64,000 bases of DNA from Micromonospora citrea (GTDB taxonomy: Bacteria; Actinomycetota; Actinomycetes; Mycobacteriales; Micromonosporaceae), in assembly GCF_900090315.1 (NCBI RefSeq), contig NZ_FMHZ01000002.1, positions 1,528,501 to 1,592,500 on the forward strand. The letters are read 5' to 3'. Below, one piece after another: positions 43,761-50,765 of this stretch. Position numbers and translations under genes: made by a program. A model generated the notes under the pieces. It saw only the letters and a program-made list of their open reading frames with translations, was not told the DNA's origin and did not search any database. Numbering within the stretch: position 1 is the stretch's first letter; every line of letters starts with the position of its first letter.

Positions 43761-43934
43761 TCAGACGAGGCGCTGGATGCGAACCTTGGGTTGCTCGTTC
43801 CTGAGGTGGCCCTGCTTGTGTTGGCGGACCTGCTCGTCCCAGACCTCCTGATCGTAGTCCGGGTCGGGCGGGATCCACCTGTGGGAGCCGTCGCTGTAGT
43901 GGAACTTCTCGTCGCCGCGACGAAGGATGCTCAT
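43761..43934 (-). CDS. Small AICE-borne hypothetical protein (57 aa)
   Basis: A short charged protein with text RRGDEKFHYSDGSHRWIPPD and YDQEVWDEQVRQHKQGH, without membrane helices. ATG 43934 overlaps the previous gene's stop (ATGA), so it is translated as part of a three-gene unit. Genes of this size and character usually accompany transfer or regulatory genes in AICEs. Function unknown. Confidence 0.65.
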   Translation of the reverse strand: MSILRRGDEKFHYSDGSHRWIPPDPDYDQEVWDEQVRQHKQGHLRNEQPKVRIQRLV

Positions 43935-44149
43935 CGGGTCCAGCCGAGGAATCGGTAGTGCAGGTGACCGGCGGGGACGTGGGCCAGGTCCTGCGCGGCA
44001 ACGACGAGCTGGGCGGCCAGGTAGAGGGCGAGTGACACCGGAGCGCGGTCGTACTCGGCCCGTAACTCCCGCCGCCGGGTCTGGCAGGGCCACTCCCCCG
44101 CACAGCCGCCGCAGGTCCAAACGGGCTTGATCGGGTGGTGGGTGGTCAT
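43931..44149 (-). CDS. Small AICE-borne Cys-containing protein (72 aa)
   Basis: Protein of 72 residues. A CGGC-x5-C motif (VWTCGGCAGEWPCQTRRREL) near residues 13-22 could bind a metal. It is followed by a helical section (LALYLAAQLVVAAQDLAHVP) and a C-terminal HLHYRFLGW. ATG 44149 overlaps the upstream stop and its own stop overlaps the next start, both as ATGA. Such proteins recur in actinomycete AICEs, but the role is not known. Confidence 0.7.
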   Translation of the reverse strand: MTTHHPIKPVWTCGGCAGEWPCQTRRRELRAEYDRAPVSLALYLAAQLVVAAQDLAHVPAGHLHYRFLGWTR

Positions 44150-44334
44150 CGCGGGCCGTCCTGGCCGGGCCAGTGGCCGCGGTTGATAGGGATGCGGTGG
44201 AGGCTGCGGCACGGCAGGATCGCGCCGCAGCGGCAGATGTGGCGCCAGTGCCGCCAGGACCACACGGGCCGATGGCGACGGGCGAGGGTGAGCGCTGCCG
44301 CCAGGACGTACTCGTCGTAGGAAACGCGCTTCAT
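44146..44334 (-). CDS. Small AICE-borne hypothetical protein (62 aa)
   Basis: First gene of the three-gene unit, 62 residues: MKRVSYDEYVLAAALTLARR, then WSWRHWRHICRCGAILPC with three Cys, and a His/Arg-rich end. It may bind a metal or nucleic acid. It is divergent from the GntR gene 258 bases away, the arrangement seen in other AICEs, where GntR represses the transfer module. Confidence 0.65.
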   Translation of the reverse strand: MKRVSYDEYVLAAALTLARRHRPVWSWRHWRHICRCGAILPCRSLHRIPINRGHWPGQDGPR

Positions 44335-44591
44335 CGGCTCGCCCCAACGGCCGGGGCCACGAAACCGCCGAGCTGGGGAGTTGGAAGGGAGCACTGCCGC
44401 CTCCTGGTGCCGCAGGTGTCGGGAGGCGTGGATGCCCGATCGCGGGGGTGCGCCGGACATCCACGCCGGCGAGGACGACCCACAGCGCCAACCGGGGGAA
44501 TCGGCCTCCTCGGCAACCTCCCATAGCTACCGTTGGGTAGTCAAGGGCTGACGTAGGTGGTCTACTCGTGTTGCCAACCGAGGGGAACACC

Positions 44592-44807
44592 GTGCCACCG
44601 CGTTACCGTTACGAGCAGATCGCCGACGACCTCGCCGAACGCATCGCGTCCGGTGAGTTCCCGCCAGGCTCCAAGCTGCCCAGCCGACGAGAGCTGATCG
44701 AGCACTACGGCGTCACCGAGCCCGTGATCGACCGAGCGATGCAGGTGCTAAGGATCAAGGGGATGACCGAGACCCTGCCAGGCGTGGGCGTCTTCGTCGC
44801 CGAGTAG
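44592..44807 (+). CDS. GntR-type regulator, HTH domain only
   Basis: A 71-residue protein that consists of just the GntR winged helix: RYEQIADDLAERIASGEFPP, SKLPSRRELIEHYGVTEPVI and the wing region MTETLPGVGVFVAE. GTG 44592 has GAGGGG six bases ahead; the frame upstream to 44568 adds eight residues. No effector domain, so it is either a constitutive repressor or works with a partner. In AICEs a KorSA-like GntR represses transfer genes; this could be a short relative. Confidence 0.82.
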   Translation: MPPRYRYEQIADDLAERIASGEFPPGSKLPSRRELIEHYGVTEPVIDRAMQVLRIKGMTETLPGVGVFVAE

Positions 44808-44989
44808 CCCTCGGTACAGTTAGCCGCGCGGCCCGGATGCCTCGCTTGTAGGTTCTGGGCGCTCCGTCCGGCGGAATCCGTCCGCGTCCGCGTCCGCGAC
44901 CTCGGACGGCCGTCTGCGTCCGGCCGGCAGCGGCTGCCCTCCTCTCGGCAGGTTGCTGTCACGGCTGCTGTCGGCGGCCTCCGCGCGAA

Positions 44990-45463
44990 AGCGATCAAAT
45001 CCGGCGTCGAGGTTCGACGCCTACGCCGACCCGGAAGGCGACCACCTCGCCCGCCTCATCGACGCCTGCTGGCGACTCGGCCGCCCCACCCACATCACGA
45101 CAGCCACCGGCGCCGCACCAGCGGCGAGCGTCAAGGCCACGTTGACATCACACCGAGCCCCCTACGCGGGGCTGCGCCGCTGGGCGCACATGCTCGGCTT
45201 CGGCGGCCACTTCCTCGCCCAAGGCCCGCCGCTACTCGGTCACCTTCGGCCTGCTCCGCGACACCCGCGCCACCTACCGCCGCGCGGAGGACGACACCGC
45301 CGACACCATCACCGTCGGTGTCCTCTCCTACTCCGGGTCCGGCTGGCTGACCGACGGCGACGCGCTCCTGGCTAACACCGCCGCCGCCAAACTCCGTGAG
45401 CGCAGACGCGTGGGCCGCGAAGAACTCGCCCACCAGGAGTGGCTGATCGGGGCCGCCGCATGA
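44990..45463 (+). pseudogene. Broken RepSA-type replication initiator (C-terminal part)
   Basis: The plus strand encodes the final 150 or so residues of an AICE replication initiator in two frames. The first frame gives DHLARLIDACWRLGRP and RRWAHMLGFGGHF. A single-base shift between about 45210 and 45233 moves it to YSVTFGLLRDTRATYRRAED, then DTITVGVLSYSGSGWLTDGD and the end EELAHQEWLIGAAA. The N-terminal catalytic part is deleted. Its stop overlaps the excisionase ATG, preserving the ancestral rep-xis coupling. Confidence 0.75.
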
Positions 45464-45657
45464 GCCATGACCTCCGCCCCCGCTGGTACTCCCCCGCCGA
45501 GGTCGCCGTCCTGCTCGGCTTCGGCATCTCCAAGGTCAAGATGAAGATGGCCACCGGCGAACTGCGCTCCATCAAGGACGGCAAGTACCGCCGCATCCTC
45601 TCCGAATGGGTCGACGACTACATCCGCGAACAGGTCGAACGCCAGGAGGCCGCCTGA
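45460..45657 (+). CDS. xis: Excisionase-like HTH protein
   Basis: A 65-residue MerR/excisionase-type winged helix: RWYSPAEVAVLLGFGISKVK, MATGELRSIKDGKYRRI and EWVDDYIREQVERQ. In AICEs this small protein directs integrase to excise the element. ATG 45460 overlaps the broken rep stop (ATGA) and its own stop overlaps the int ATG (TGATG). It is intact though the integrase is not, so it no longer has a local partner. Confidence 0.85.
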   Translation: MSHDLRPRWYSPAEVAVLLGFGISKVKMKMATGELRSIKDGKYRRILSEWVDDYIREQVERQEAA

Positions 45658-45956
45658 TGCCCGCCCGTGCACGCGCCACTCGTATTCACCACCCGCTATG
45701 GCATACCGATCGAGCCACGCAACTTCCAACGGAGTTGGCAGACCGGTGCGGCAAGGCGGGCACACGGCCGATCACCGTCCACGACGCCCGGCGTACCTGT
45801 GCCTCGCTGCTCGCAGACCTCGACGTCCACCCGAGAGTTGCCATGCAGGTGCTGAGGCACGCCCGCTTCGCCGTGACGATGGAGATCTACTCCCAGGTAT
45901 CGACCAAAGCGACCAGAGACGCACTCAAGTGCCTCGGTGACTCACTCGACCGCTGA
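45657..45956 (+). pseudogene. int: Gutted AICE integrase (tyrosine recombinase)
   Basis: The first few codons (MPARARA) follow the xis stop directly, as in intact elements, but then jump to the C-terminal catalytic region. PLVFTTRYGIPIEPRNFQRSW is in one frame and, after a frameshift near 45745, GTRPITVHDARRTCASLLAD, VAMQVLRHARFAVTMEIYSQ and DALKCLGDSLDR are in the other. The HxxR box (HDARR) and the tyrosine in EIYSQ are present. The core-binding domain and first catalytic Arg are deleted, roughly 280 residues. It cannot recombine. Confidence 0.8.
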
Positions 45957-45962
45957 CGGAAC

Positions 45963-45983
45963 TGCTGTACTTAACTGCTGTAC
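45963..45983 (+). repeat. Right copy of AICE end repeat
   Basis: TGCTGTACTT, then AA, then CTGCTGTAC, seven bases after the integrase stop. It matches the left copy at 43732-43752 in 19 of 21 bases. Its second half continues into the dyad TGCTGT-ACG-ACAGCA (45976-45990). The location between int and the tRNA suits an integrase or Xis arm-binding site. Confidence 0.6.
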
Positions 45984-45991
45984 GACAGCAG

Positions 45992-46025
45992 AAAGGCCAC
46001 CTCCCGTTTCCGGGAAGTGGCCTTT
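45992..46025 (-). terminator. Terminator after tRNA-Val
   Basis: AAAGGCCAC (45992-46000) pairs with GTGGCCTTT (46017-46025), with inner TCCCG/CGGGA pairing around a TTTC loop. Read on the minus strand it follows the tRNA 3' end by eight bases. It also stops readthrough from the element side. Confidence 0.75.
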
Positions 46026-46033
46026 GACCTGCG

Positions 46034-46105
46034 TGGGCGATACTGGGATCGAACCAGTGACCTCTTCGGTGTGAACGAAGCGCTCTCCCGCTGAGCTAAT
46101 CGCCC
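46034..46105 (-). tRNA. tRNA-Val (anticodon CAC)
   Basis: The minus strand folds as a tRNA: acceptor GGGCGAT/ATCGCCC, D-arm with AGCTCAGCGGGAGAGC, anticodon stem CTTCG/CGAAG with loop TTCACAC (anticodon CAC, reading GUG), and T-arm CTGG-TTCGATC-CCAG. Length is 72 bases, with A as discriminator and no encoded CCA. tRNA 3' ends are standard AICE attachment sites, and a decayed integrase lies directly next to this one. Confidence 0.95.
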
Positions 46106-46149
46106 TCAGCGCCGATGACTCTACCTGATCGAGGGACCGGACCGGAAAT

Positions 46150-46174
46150 CCGGGGTCCGCGCGTCGGACCCCGG
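46150..46174. terminator. Hairpin downstream of the TIGR02611 gene
   Basis: CCGGGGTCCG (46150-46159) and CGGACCCCGG (46165-46174) pair perfectly around CGCGT. It ends 14 bases beyond the membrane-protein stop and separates it from the tRNA gene. Confidence 0.7.
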
Positions 46175-46187
46175 GCCGGGCGAGGGG

Positions 46188-46763
46188 TCAGTGCGTCGCC
46201 AGGTAGTGCAGCGCCTCGGCGACCACGTCGATGCCGAAGCTGTACTTGAGCGACAGCCAGACCACCGCGCCGACGAAGACCATGCCGACGGCGCCGAGCG
46301 CGAATCGTACGGCCAGTGATCGGCGCTTCACCCACTGCGTCCAGTTGTGCACGTGGCGGCGGGTGAAGCCGAGCAGCCGGCGGGCCCAGTGGAACTCGAC
46401 GGCCCAGATGCCGAGGCCGGCGATCACCAGCAGCCAGCCCGGCCCGGGCAGCGGGATGAGGGCGATGCCGATGGTCACCACGAGGGCGCCCGCGATAGCG
46501 ATGAAGATCTTGAGGGTGACCCGGCCGGTGGGGTTGGCCCGGATCAGGTCGAGGGTGGTGGCGAGCCGCTGCCGCCAGCGTGGCCGGGGGCGTCGCTCGG
46601 CCAGCGCCGTGCCGCCGACGCCCTTCCGGTCGGACGCCGGCCGACCGGGCCGCCCGTGCTGCTCCATCGGCACTCCGTACCCCCGCCTTTCGGCTGCCCC
46701 GACCACGACTTTCGGCGGGCCCGGCGCGGCCATCGGATCCACTGAGGATCGTTTCGCCACCAT
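46188..46763 (-). CDS. PGPGW-motif membrane protein (TIGR02611 type)
   Basis: Protein of 191 residues. A hydrophilic N terminus of about 75 residues is followed by two closely spaced helices (LKIFIAIAGALVVTIGIALI and GWLLVIAGLGIWAVEF) separated by the PLPGPGW turn that defines the PGPGW/TIGR02611 family. A Trp/Arg-rich amphipathic region and a third helix (AVRFALGAVGMVFVGAVVW) follow. Function is unknown. GGAGG sits two bases before ATG 46763 and five before the following GTG 46760, so the true start may be the latter. It diverges from ssgB. Confidence 0.82.
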   Translation of the reverse strand: MVAKRSSVDPMAAPGPPKVVVGAAERRGYGVPMEQHGRPGRPASDRKGVGGTALAERRPRPRWRQRLATTLDLIRANPTGRVTLKIFIAIAGALVVTIGIALIPLPGPGWLLVIAGLGIWAVEFHWARRLLGFTRRHVHNWTQWVKRRSLAVRFALGAVGMVFVGAVVWLSLKYSFGIDVVAEALHYLATH

Positions 46764-47037
46764 TTCCTCCCCCAGTGTGGCTCGCGCCCGTCACTGCAAC
46801 GGTCGACTGGACGTTACCGGAGTAAGTCGACGACTGAACCACCCGATGCCGGGCGGGATCGCGCACTGGGCAGAACCGGAAAACCCTACATGAATCCTCA
46901 CATTCACGCGGACTTTCCGACCCCCTTCCCACCACTGGGTGAAGTCAGCGTATGGCGGAGCGTAGCCAGGAGTAGCACCTGAGTATGGGAAAAGCGGGAC
47001 ACGCGCGTTCCGCAGCGGTGCCGGGGGGAGATCGTCC

Positions 47038-47469
47038 ATGAGTGTAATCCGACCGACGACCGTCGAGGTCGAGACGTCGCTGAGGCTCGTCGCGCCTGAC
47101 GCCACCGCCTTGCCGGTGCGTGCCAGCCTGCGTTACGACCCTGCTGATCCGTATGCGGTCCATGTCCTGTTCCACGCCGAATCTGCCGGCGGCGAGGCGG
47201 TCAGCTGGTCCTTCGCCCGCGAGCTGCTGGTCACCGGCCTCGACGAGCCGGCCGGCATCGGCGACGTGCGGGTCTGGCCCTGGGCCACCCCGCGCGGGGA
47301 CTTCGTCGCGCTGGCGCTGTCGTCGCCCGACGGCAACGCCCTGTTCGAGGTGCCGCGCAGCGTCCTGGTGCGCTTCCTGCGGCGGACCTACGTCGTCGTC
47401 CCGCGCGGCCGCGAGGCCGAGCACCTGGATGTCGACACCGCGGTGAACCGGCTGCTCGCCGGCCGCTGA
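47038..47469 (+). CDS. ssgB: SsgA-like sporulation and division protein, SsgB type
   Basis: SALP-family protein of 143 residues, unique to sporulating actinobacteria. SsgB positions FtsZ at sporulation septa. Family text is visible in TTVEVETSLRLVAPDATALP, LRYDPADPYAVHVLFHAESA, VSWSFARELLVTGL and ALFEVPRSVLVRFLRRTYVVVPRG. GGGGGGAG precedes ATG 47038 by eight bases. The 274 bases upstream hold its promoter; no gene is seen there. Its presence is the best single marker for a spore-forming host. Confidence 0.92.
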   Translation: MSVIRPTTVEVETSLRLVAPDATALPVRASLRYDPADPYAVHVLFHAESAGGEAVSWSFARELLVTGLDEPAGIGDVRVWPWATPRGDFVALALSSPDGNALFEVPRSVLVRFLRRTYVVVPRGREAEHLDVDTAVNRLLAGR

Positions 47470-47572
47470 ACCACCGGCCTCACCGGCCGTCCGGGGCCGC
47501 GCGGATCTGCCGAGTCCGCGCGGCTCCGTCCCACCCGGGGGTACGCGGGCAGCCTTCCGCCCTCCGCCGGGC

Positions 47573-48349
47573 TCAGCCGTGGGTGGTGATGCCGCCGTCG
47601 ACCGGGATCACCGCGCCGGTGAGGTATGCCCCGGCGCGCGACGACAGGTAGATCGCGGTGCCGGCCATGTCCTCCGGGCGGCCGATCCGGCCCAGCGGCA
47701 CCTGCCCCTCGATGGCGGCCCGGGACGCGGGGTCGTCCAGCGCGAACGCCATCATCTTGCTCTCGAACGGGCCGGGCGCGATCGCGTTGACGGTGATCCG
47801 CTCGCCGGCGAGCTGGTGGGCCAGGCTGCGGGTGAGCATGTGCACGGCGGCCTTGGTCGCCGAGTACGCGTACACCTCCATCATCGGCACGCGGATGCCG
47901 TCGATCGAGCCGATGTTGATCACGCGGGCGGGGTCGTCGGCGCTGGCGGCGGCGCGCAGCGCCGGCAGCAGCGCGGTGGTGAGCCGGAAGACGGCCTTGA
48001 CGTTGACCGCCCAGAGCTTGTCGAACGCGCTCTCCGGGTACGACTCCAGCGGCGCGCCCCACGTGGCGCCCGCGTTGTTGACCAGCACGTCGAGCCGGTC
48101 GACGCGCTCCCGGACGGCGGCGGCGAGGCCCTCGGCGCCCGCGTCGTGGCCGAGGTCGGCGGGGACAGCCTCACAGCTTCCCTCGGTGGAGAGTTCCTTG
48201 GCGACGGCCTCGCACACGTCGGCCTTGCGGGACGAGATGATCACGCGCGCGCCGGCCCGGACGAAGCCCCGGGCGATCATCAGGCCGATCCCCCGCGAGC
48301 CGCCGGTGACCAGGACCGTCTTGCCTTCGACCGAGAACAGATCCGTCAT
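47573..48349 (-). CDS. Short-chain dehydrogenase/reductase (3-oxoacyl-ACP reductase-like)
   Basis: Classical SDR of 258 residues. The cofactor motif VLVTGGSRGIGLMIARG is near residue 12, with SSRK for NADP, NNAGATWG, the catalytic Ser in NIGSIDGIR, the YSATK active site near residue 158, and the C-terminal GAVIPVDGGITTHG that is hallmark of FabG-like enzymes. ATG 48349 (MTDLFSVEG) is preferred; ATG 48355 is two codons earlier. It is convergent with ssgB and divergent from the AraC gene. Confidence 0.92.
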   Translation of the reverse strand: MTDLFSVEGKTVLVTGGSRGIGLMIARGFVRAGARVIISSRKADVCEAVAKELSTEGSCEAVPADLGHDAGAEGLAAAVRERVDRLDVLVNNAGATWGAPLESYPESAFDKLWAVNVKAVFRLTTALLPALRAAASADDPARVINIGSIDGIRVPMMEVYAYSATKAAVHMLTRSLAHQLAGERITVNAIAPGPFESKMMAFALDDPASRAAIEGQVPLGRIGRPEDMAGTAIYLSSRAGAYLTGAVIPVDGGITTHG

Positions 48350-48553
48350 GCCCATCCCATCGCGAGTCCGCCGGGGGCCGCCGGGCGACGCGACCGACCC
48401 GCCGGCGCGGACCGGCTCCGGGCGGGCCGCGACCGGACGGCGCTACCGCCCGGTAACGTAGCCCGCCCGGGACCGCCTCGACAACCCCCGGCCAGCCCGG
48501 ACGCACCCGGCTCGGGGTGCAATGATCGTGGCCCCGGGCTACCGTCGCAGGCG

Positions 48554-49456
48554 ATGGTCTCTTCCGGTCAGCTCTCCCCCGCGTCGTCCGCCGCCCGCGC
48601 GACCGTCCCCGCCGAGATCGACACGCTCACCCTCGGTGACCTCGCGTCCGACCCGGGCTGGCGGCGCCCGGTGCTCCTCGATCGGGACCTGCTCGTGCTG
48701 ACCACCGGCGGACACGGCACGGCCGAGCTGGATTTCCGCTCGCTGCCCTGCCGCCCGGGCACGCTGCTGCGGGTGCGCGCCGGTCAGGTGCTGCGCTGCG
48801 CCGGCCCGCACCTCGACGCGACGGTGGTGCGCTGGGAGGCCGACGCGCTGCGCGGGCTCGACGTCGACCCGGATGCCGCCCCCGCCTGGATCCAGCTCGC
48901 CGGCGAGGACGAGGACGCGGTCATCAACGAGGTGAGCCAACTGGCCGTGGACTGCCAGCGGCACCACTGCGTCCCGGCCGCGCGGGGCCTGCTCCGCCAC
49001 CAGCTCGCCGTGCTGCTGCTCAGGTTGTCCCTGACGCCCGGCCACTCCCGCCCGGTGCCCCGGGCGGAGGCCGCGACCTTCCATCGGCTCTGCCGCGAGG
49101 TCGAGCGCGGCTACCAGCACACCCGCCGGGTCGAGGACTACGCGGCCCGGCTGGGCTGCTCGGTGCGGACGCTCACCCGGGCCTGCCTGGCGGTGACCGG
49201 GCGCAGCGCCAAGCAGGTCGTCGACGAGCGGGTGGCCCTCCAGGCGAGCCGGCTGCTGGCCGCCACCGACGAGCCGATCGCCCAGATCGGGCGGCGCCTC
49301 GGCTTCTCCGAGCCGACGAACTTCGGCCGGTTCTTCACCCGGGAGGTCGGGATGAGCCCGGGGGCGTTCCGCGCCGCCCGGGAGCGCCCGGCGCCCGGCC
49401 CGGTCGTCCGGCCCCGGCCGCCCACCGAGGCGCTGGGCGGCAGCCGCCGGGCATGA
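48554..49456 (+). CDS. AraC-family transcriptional regulator
   Basis: Regulator of 300 residues. The N-terminal half (about 20-180) is a cupin-like sensing domain (LLVLTTGGHGTAELDFRSLP). The C-terminal half holds two helix-turn-helix units (about 195-285), with YAARLGCSVRTLTRACLAVT and IAQIGRRLGFSEPTNFGRFF, then REVGMSPGAFR. ATG 48554. It diverges from the SDR gene 204 bases away and is likely its regulator; it is seven bases before the Rrf2 gene, so co-transcription with that gene is also possible. Confidence 0.9.
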   Translation: MVSSGQLSPASSAARATVPAEIDTLTLGDLASDPGWRRPVLLDRDLLVLTTGGHGTAELDFRSLPCRPGTLLRVRAGQVLRCAGPHLDATVVRWEADALRGLDVDPDAAPAWIQLAGEDEDAVINEVSQLAVDCQRHHCVPAARGLLRHQLAVLLLRLSLTPGHSRPVPRAEAATFHRLCREVERGYQHTRRVEDYAARLGCSVRTLTRACLAVTGRSAKQVVDERVALQASRLLAATDEPIAQIGRRLGFSEPTNFGRFFTREVGMSPGAFRAARERPAPGPVVRPRPPTEALGGSRRA

Positions 49457-49463
49457 TGGCGGG

Positions 49464-49919
49464 GTGCAGATCTCCGCGCGCGGCGACTACGCGGTACGGG
49501 CGGCGCTGAGCCTCGCCACCGCGTACCCCCGGCTGCTCTCCACCCAGGCCATCGCGGCGGAGCAGGACATGCCGCGCAAGTTCCTGGAGGCGGTGCTGGC
49601 CGACCTGCGGCGGGCCGGCATCGTCCGGGCGCAGCGCGGCGCCGAGGGCGGCTACACCCTCGCCCGGCCGCCCCGGGAGGTCACCGTCGGCGCGGTGCTG
49701 CGCGCGGTGGAGGGGCCGCTGGCCGGGGTACGCGGCCTGCGCCCCGAGGAGACCAGCTACGAGGGCGCGGCGGAGCACCTGCCGGGGCTCTGGGTCGCGG
49801 TGCGGGCGGCCGTGCGACGGGTGGTCGACGAGGTGAGCCTGGCGGAGATGACCAGTGGTCGGCTCCCCGCCCACGTGCGTAGGTTGACCGCTCTGCCCGA
49901 CGCCTGGGAGCCGCGCTGA
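49464..49919 (+). CDS. Rrf2-family regulator lacking cluster cysteines
   Basis: Regulator of 151 residues. The Rrf2 winged helix is clear: MQISARGDYAVRAALSLATA, STQAIAAEQDMPRKFLEAVL and ADLRRAGIVRAQRGAEGGYT. IscR/NsrR relatives carry three cysteines that hold an Fe-S cluster after residue 90, but this protein has no cysteine at all, so it cannot sense through a cluster in the usual way. GTG 49464 starts the homologous region. Its stop overlaps the GNAT start (TGATG), so the two are coupled. Confidence 0.92.
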   Translation: MQISARGDYAVRAALSLATAYPRLLSTQAIAAEQDMPRKFLEAVLADLRRAGIVRAQRGAEGGYTLARPPREVTVGAVLRAVEGPLAGVRGLRPEETSYEGAAEHLPGLWVAVRAAVRRVVDEVSLAEMTSGRLPAHVRRLTALPDAWEPR

Positions 49920-50425
49920 TGCCCACCCCCACCCTGCGCACCGACCGCCTGCTGCTGGAGCCTTACCGGCCCGACGACGCCGAGGACTCCATCGCCCTGC
50001 TCACCGACCCGGAGGTGGGCCGGTTCATGGGCGACGGCCCGCTGAGCGCCGAGGAGGCCGGCGCGCTCTTCGAGCGGCTCTTCGCCAACGTGTACGCCAA
50101 CGACCTCTTCGACGTCTGGGCGGTCCGCCGCGACGGCCGGTACGTCGGGCACGCCGAGATCAAGCGGACCGACCAGGTCGACGGCCACGAGATCGTCTAC
50201 GCGCTGATCAAGCCGGCCTGGGGCGCCGGCCTCGGCACCGAACTGGCCCGGGCCCTCGTCCGGTACAGCTTCGACACCCTCGAACTGCCCAGGGTCTACG
50301 CGACGGTCGCCGACGCCAACCACGCCTCGCTGACGCTGCTCGGCCGGATCGGCTTCGTCCACGAGCGGGACACCACCGAGGACGACGGCGGCGTCACCCG
50401 CGTCCTCGCCGTCGACCGCCCCTGA
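49919..50425 (+). CDS. GNAT-family N-acetyltransferase
   Basis: Acetyltransferase of 168 residues of the RimJ/RimL-like branch. Text such as LRTDRLLLEPYRPDDAEDSI at the N terminus, YVGHAEIKRTD (strand 4), WGAGLGTELARALVRYSFDT (acetyl-CoA pyrophosphate loop, G-x-G-L/T variant) and ATVADANHASLTLLGRIGFV are standard. It transfers acetyl from acetyl-CoA to an amine on a protein or small molecule. ATG 49919 overlaps the Rrf2 stop. Confidence 0.9.
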   Translation: MPTPTLRTDRLLLEPYRPDDAEDSIALLTDPEVGRFMGDGPLSAEEAGALFERLFANVYANDLFDVWAVRRDGRYVGHAEIKRTDQVDGHEIVYALIKPAWGAGLGTELARALVRYSFDTLELPRVYATVADANHASLTLLGRIGFVHERDTTEDDGGVTRVLAVDRP

Positions 50426-50529
50426 CCCCGCGTTCGGGATGCGTGCTGGCCGGGTGCGCCGAACAGTGAGTGCGATCGATGGGTTGGCCGCGGTCGACAG
50501 GCGGGGACGGATCGAGCGCGGTGGTACCC

Positions 50530-50665
50530 GTCCGGCCTGACCGATGTCGAGTGGGAGAGCGTGGGTCGGTCAGCCCCTCCAGTCCCTCGTTCTGGCACCG
50601 GGCCAGCCAGCGGTGCACGGCTTACCGGGAGACCCCGGGTCGTTCGGACTGTCGACACCATCGAG
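50530..50665 (-). pseudogene. Scrap of transposase helix-turn-helix region
   Basis: The minus strand reads ERPGVSR, a stop, then AVHRWLARCQNEGLEGLTDP. This is the N-terminal helix-turn-helix plus linker of IS630/IS481-like transposases, with an in-frame stop and no downstream catalytic domain. The remaining bases between 50426 and 50765 have no supported gene except the ribosome-binding site of the next one. Confidence 0.5.
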
Positions 50666-50765
50666 CAGCGGGCTGTCAGCAATCCGTCATCCGGACGAAT
50701 CACCGCCGGAGGATAGAATGCCTGAGCTCGACGAGTGGCCATAGTGGATCACTGGAGGCGCACTG

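Larger units (their letters stand above)
43732..46034. mobile_element. Remnant of an AICE integrated at tRNA-Val
   Basis: Ordered remains of an actinomycete integrative conjugative element: three small coupled genes (minus), a GntR regulator (plus), the C-terminal part of a RepSA-type initiator (broken), an intact excisionase and a gutted integrase, ending next to the 3' end of tRNA-Val. The FtsK/TraB transfer gene and most of rep and int are gone. Both ends carry a near-identical 21-base motif, possibly integrase arm sites. An IS256 copy adjoins the left end. Confidence 0.7.

Noticed and set aside
42415..43851. A 478-codon plus-strand open frame
   Set aside because: Antisense to the intact IS256 transposase.
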